Positions 59,849 to 64,000 of a DNA stretch of 64,000 nucleotides are shown here, in pieces. The DNA is from Magicicada septendecula (lineage: Eukaryota; Arthropoda; Insecta; Hemiptera; Cicadidae): positions 434,001-498,000 of the forward strand of contig JAWRYS010000710.1 of the NCBI GenBank assembly GCA_034769895.1, in the 5' to 3' direction. The position numbers were made by a program, and so were the translations under genes. The notes under the pieces are model-generated. The model did no database searches, was not told where the DNA came from, and saw only the letters and a list, made by a program, of their open reading frames with translations. Each line of letters starts with the position of its first letter. Positions within the stretch are counted from its first letter, which is position 1.

Positions 59849-61953
59849 TTACTGCCTGTGCCCGTTTAAAGGCTCGACATCGTTGTTCCTTTGTGCCATA
59901 CTAGTTGAAGCATCATTTGGGATGCTTAGAGTGGGCCCCTGTCGATCTGTCCTATGGTCTTCCAGTCGTTCGTGGTTAGACCTCCGTTCAGCATCGTCTA
60001 AACTAGTACTCCTTCTCGTCGGATAGTACCTTGGTTGGTCCCGTTCTAGGCTCCTCCGCCTGTCTTCATATCCTGTCTTCGATTGTTGTTGTATCTTCGC
60101 TGTCGATCATCTGTGGCTCGTATGAAATTCACTTGTGGGCGGGGAAACCTATTATTAACGGGATTACCATTATTTGGACCCGCACGATTATTATTATTAT
60201 GGTAACGATCATTACCATAACTGGGGCTTCTCTGACTATTTTGGTTATGAGGGTAGGGATTTCTGTTACCCTGATAACCATTAGAGGGTCGACTCGGGTT
60301 CACATGGTTTGGACCTGTATTATTATTATTATTTTGATTAGTAGTGCTAAAGTTATGATTATTGTTAAAACTTTTATTCTACGGGTATGCCCGGCCTCCT
60401 TGGTACCCAGTGTTGGTGTTGTTCGTACCCTGGTTGTTGTTCGGATACGTCCTTGGTTCGGGCCCATCATTTCTTCTCCGGCTCTGTCGGTAGTAGTCTT
60501 CGTTTTCGTAGTTTTCGAGGAGTTCTGTCATTGCCTGGATCGTTTTTATTTGGCTGCCTCTCCTCGCACGTATTACCTCTTCGTCATCATGGTATGACAA
60601 CTTATTTATTAGGCACTCCTCAGGTATGGCCGGTTCTAAATGCTTGGCCATACATACCTTGCCGAGGAAATAAGCTATCATAGAACTACCGACTTGTGGT
60701 TTGTAGTGGCCGTGGCATATATTATCTCTTATCAAGTTTTGAGTCGTCTCCGACCAGTACTTGGCCTTGAAGAGGCTCTTAAATTGCTGATAACTTTCGA
60801 TGTCACTCCGGTTGGCCATCCACCAATGGTCATTCACCTCCCGAAACGACTCGTCTAGGATTTCCCGGTTCTGGACCCATCGGTTCCCTCTGTGTTTTTC
60901 TAGGTATTCCTCTATGCGTGCCAAGAACTCCATAGGCTTCCGTTTATATTGCCGGAAATTAAGCCACTCTCTGTTTTCGGAAATTGGGAAATGATTGTAA
61001 CCAGTTGGTCTGTTCCTTATCAATTCAATCTCCTCCTGGCTCTGACGCACTTGTCCTGTGATGTTCGTCATAGCGGCTTCCACGCCGTCGCATCTTTCGG
61101 TTACATGTGTCCGCACTTTATTCATTTCTTCCAGGGCAAATTTCTTGTTTTCTTCCAGTTTCGTTTCCTGTTGTTCCTTGACATGTGTAATCTCTTTATG
61201 TATTACCTCCCGGACTTCCAGCACTTCGTTTTCGGTCTGACGACATCTTTCGTCTACTTCCCTGATCTGCTGGTTAACAACCACGACTTCCTGTTCTAAC
61301 TTCTTTACGATGGATTTCTTCGTCTCTGTTATCCTTTTATTTAACTCTTCTTTTGCCAACTCTATTCTCTTCTCTACCTTATTCATGCTTTCCTGGTTAA
61401 CTTCCCTCAGTTCTTCTCTTAACCTTTGATTATTCTCGTCCATTTTCTCCTCCATTTTCTGATTATTTTCCTCCAACTTTTCCCTCAGTTGCTGATTGTC
61501 GCTTTCCATTTTCCTACTTGTTTCCTCCATTTTTTCTTCTATCTTCTTACTCAAATTTTTACTGGTTTCTTCAATCCTTTTGTTGGTATTTTCTATGCTT
61601 TTATTTATTCCACCCAAATCTTCCTTCAAGGACTGCTTATCTTCCTTCCTTTCCTTACTTGATTCTTCCATTTTATTATTAGTGGAATCCATTTTCTTAC
61701 TCAAGGATTGGTTGTCCCTTTTCAGGTCTTCCATCTTCTTACTGGTTTCTTCCATTTTCTCCATCATCTGCCTGAGCATTCCTTGTGTTGTCATGTTCTC
61801 TGTTTGTGAAGGTTTCTCCTTCTCTGGGACATTGACTTCCCCTGTCTGCGTTGTTACTTCAGGTTGTTCCTCTGGTGGTACGGGTTGTTTCGGTTCCCCC
61901 TGGGCTACTAACACTTCTGGATCTTCAACGGGTGTTGCCTCCTTATCCCCCAT
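59849..61953 (-). pseudogene. unit F gag, nonsense mutation
   Basis: The frame opens at 61953 and is identical in layout to unit E. A single C-to-T change on the sense strand near 60381 turns CAG into TAG after GGRAYP, ending the product at 524 residues. The coiled coil and capsid are complete and the tail is lost. The tail sequence continues at 60303-60046 and has the shared 10-nt deletion. Confidence 0.8.
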
Positions 61954-62082
61954 GTCAATTTTTTTTTACGGCCTCTGCCGCCCTCTTTTTCGAAGTAGCT
62001 CGTCTTTGCATTTTTCTTCTGTTTCTATTAATGATTCGCTGCCAGGCTTATCTTATCAAGCCCTCTAAGTTGGACGCCACTT

Positions 62083-64000
62083 TGTAAGAAAACCCTGTAT
62101 GCGGTCTTTACAAAAAAAGATAATAGAGAAAAAATTTTATTTTCAAAAAAATAAAATTTTCAAAAAAAAAATTTTGTTTATGTTTTAATCAATGTCTGTA
62201 ATTGTGAAATAATCCTGTTTTAATGTTCTGTTAAAAATTTTAATAATTAAGAAGTTATTTATTAATTATTGAGCACTTCTGGAAGATCTGAACCAAGTCT
62301 GGAGTTAATCAGATTAACTCCGGTCAGCAATCGATTTGTGATGTTTAGTGCTGGTCCAATATCTCACTGTTAATTAATATTTTCTTCTTCTTGAAGTCTT
62401 GTTACATTAATAAATAAACCTTAAATTAGCATGTGAAATAATAATAGATACAAACAATTGAAATAAATGGATTTATTAACAAATTTTCGTAAATAATCGA
62501 TTTTTAATCGATTGGGAGCAATTATCGACTCCGTCTCAGGGAATAATCGATTCGTTCATACAGTGGAAAAAATTATTACAAGTATTATATAAAAAAGGTT
62601 CTTGGAGCGATTATATTAATAGTCAGAGAAGGGTAATGAGAAAGTATAACATTAACAATTAAAGTAGTTCCATAATTATCATCTAACAATATTTAAATAA
62701 TTCTGATATAATGTTTAAAAAAGTTGAATCGTCAAACAATGTGTAGCTTCTGACGTCACTCGATGAGGAAGGCACAGAATCGTATTTTTCAAAGATGGCC
62801 GCTCCTAGGTATGGCGAGGTTATTGGTAATGTCGTCGTGTTAAAATCTCACAGCAAAATTACCTTCATAAATGTTTGAAATGTCCCCGCACTGGTGTAAT
62901 CTGTCTAATAGGTTGTTTGGTGTGTTCTGAAGAAGTGTTCCGTGTATACTTGTGTTAATTATGTTATTTGATTTGTGTTCACTTCTGTGGGTTAACTATT
63001 CAAAAAGTTAACACAGCAAAATTACCTTCATAAATGTTTGAAATGTCCCCGCACTGGTGTAATCTGTCTAATAGGTTGTTTGGTGTGTTCTGAAGAAGTG
63101 TTCCGTGTATACTTGTGTTAATTATGTTATTTGATTTGTGTTCACTTCTGTGGGTTAACTATTCAAAAAGTGGTTATGATTTGTAGCGTTAGTTATCACA
63201 GATATATATTGTTTTACTGTTTTAAATCACTAGTATAATGAAGTTTGGTGTTAGTTTTCACTATTGTCGCTAAAGTTTCTGTAGGTTTAGTTAGAAAAGT
63301 GTTTAATTTATTTAACTCTCGTTACACTGATATTAGAAGGTAACCGTAGTACCATTTTCTACACGGTTTTAAGGAACGTTATATTACACAACTATTCAGC
63401 TTGATATTCAACAAAAGACTAAACTAACTTCCTTCATGTTAGTCAAAATCTGGCCCAGTTAATCTTTGAAAAAGTATTGTTAAAATATTTTGATTTCCCA
63501 TACACATGATACAAAATTACATTATATATGGAATTTATTTATTTTATTCATCACTTTCATGAATTATGAACCTTATCAGTGGTTTAATCATCTCATTCCT
63601 TTTAAATTGATACATTATAGTCCATATCTGTTGACATTTTGTGGAAATTACCAAATTTCTCTCTTTTTGGAAATTTAGGCTCAAAAATTGGTTTCCGCCT
63701 TCATATAATTTTTCTGCCATTTTAATTGTTATTAATACGATTATAATAAATTTTAATTAGTCATATTTCTCTTCCTTTCCTTAAATACATATAAATTGAA
63801 CCTTTGAACTGGTTTTTTATGTTAATCTCTGAATTTGACATTGCTCTTTAAAATTAATTAATTTATATATTTTGAAAATTTACAATATTTTAAGGTATAT
63901 TTCCTTATTATCACTTTAACTCATAGGATCATTCACAGTAATGGTTAACTGATTTACCTTACCTAAATCTTGCTAGTTTACAGGAATTATAAGTGAATTA
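62083..64000 (-). mobile_element. array unit G, start only (window edge)
   Basis: The first 1918 bp of a further unit, cut by the window. It has the 160-bp duplication (62849-63008 and 63012-63171) like unit D, and CACAGAATCG like C and D. It resembles D more than its neighbour F. The array continues to the right. Confidence 0.85.
62849..63171. repeat. 160-bp tandem duplication (unit G)
   Basis: Identical in position and junction (TAA between copies) to that of unit D, 22,970 bp away, so the two are copies of one event. Confidence 0.9.

Larger units (their letters stand above)
54480..62082 (-). mobile_element. array unit F, complete (7603 bp)
   Basis: The left and gag regions agree with E (CACAGATTCG near 55171, AATTAAGCC near 60959). 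Around 58.48-58.64 kb it has the B/C-like states instead of those of D/E, and by copy 4 of the hairpin array it is D/E-like again. It is therefore a mosaic. Confidence 0.85.
21546..64000 (-). mobile_element. tandem array of a 7.6-kb gag-only LTR retrotransposon (units A-G)
   Basis: The terminus TGTAAGAAAACCC recurs at 21546, 31510, 39113, 46877, 54480 and 62083. Intervals between successive full copies are 7603, 7764, 7603 and 7603 bp. All units are in the same orientation with one LTR terminus between neighbouring internal regions, so LTRs are shared. On the minus strand each unit reads LTR end, 3-nt spacer, tRNA-Lys-like primer-binding site, gag, frameshift signal, short pol remnant, then A-rich non-coding DNA. 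There is no enzyme domain in the roughly 5 kb outside gag. The copies are nearly identical by eye, so the amplification is recent. The array continues past the window. Confidence 0.85.

Overview
The window is eukaryotic, most likely from an arthropod and probably an insect. I base this on the mix of mobile elements (a ZMYM1-type hAT relic, two LINE reverse-transcriptase tails, a Helitron and Ty3/Gypsy LTR elements), the long (CA)n microsatellites, and the AT-rich, gene-poor sequence. I see no host protein-coding gene, rRNA, tRNA or CRISPR array that I can support. Almost everything recognisable is transposable-element DNA. The taxon is inferred from TE style and cannot be fixed from this sequence alone.

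Positions 1-13.1 kb form an old, heterogeneous TE graveyard. They hold scattered SINE-like repeat pieces, a decayed hAT transposase (about 1.09-2.61 kb, +), a (CA)n tract, a LINE reverse-transcriptase C-terminus with stops (4.43-4.94 kb, -), and a 101-bp foldback. A Helitron 5' end carries the N-terminal part of its protein (7.94-9.80 kb, +). About 2.5 kb of A/G-rich sequence without genes follows. A young 5'-truncated LINE insertion flanked by a 16-bp target-site duplication lies at 12.36-12.80 kb.

Positions 13.12-21.55 kb hold a nearly complete autonomous Ty3/Gypsy element on the minus strand. From left to right these are a candidate 3' LTR, a G9 polypurine tract, about 3.6 kb of non-coding 3' sequence with three copies of a hairpin motif, integrase, protease-RT-RNase H, and the C-terminal half of gag. 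The gag carries a RanBP2-type zinc finger. It is cut off at 21545, exactly where the next element's LTR begins (TGTAAG).

Positions 21.55-64 kb (to the window edge, two thirds of the window) are a head-to-tail array of one 7.6-kb unit. There is a deleted unit A, an almost full unit B, complete units C, D, E and F (7603, 7764, 7603 and 7603 bp), and the start of unit G. Each complete unit reads, on the minus strand, as LTR terminus, tRNA-Lys-like primer-binding site, gag ORF, a canonical -1 frameshift signal, a short pol N-terminal remnant, and several kb of A-rich non-coding sequence. There is no protease, RT, RNase H or integrase. I interpret the unit as a gag-only, non-autonomous LTR retrotransposon (TR-GAG-like) that has become tandemly amplified inside a Gypsy relative. 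Copies share LTRs, carry different inactivating gag lesions, and show mosaic patterns of shared variants that point to unequal exchange or gene conversion. The non-coding part holds a seven-copy sub-repeat in which a 5+5+5-nt hairpin is preserved, partly by paired changes.

All comparisons were made by eye. Repeat boundaries are good to a few bases at junctions that I could read directly. The inner LTR boundary of the tandem unit is not established.
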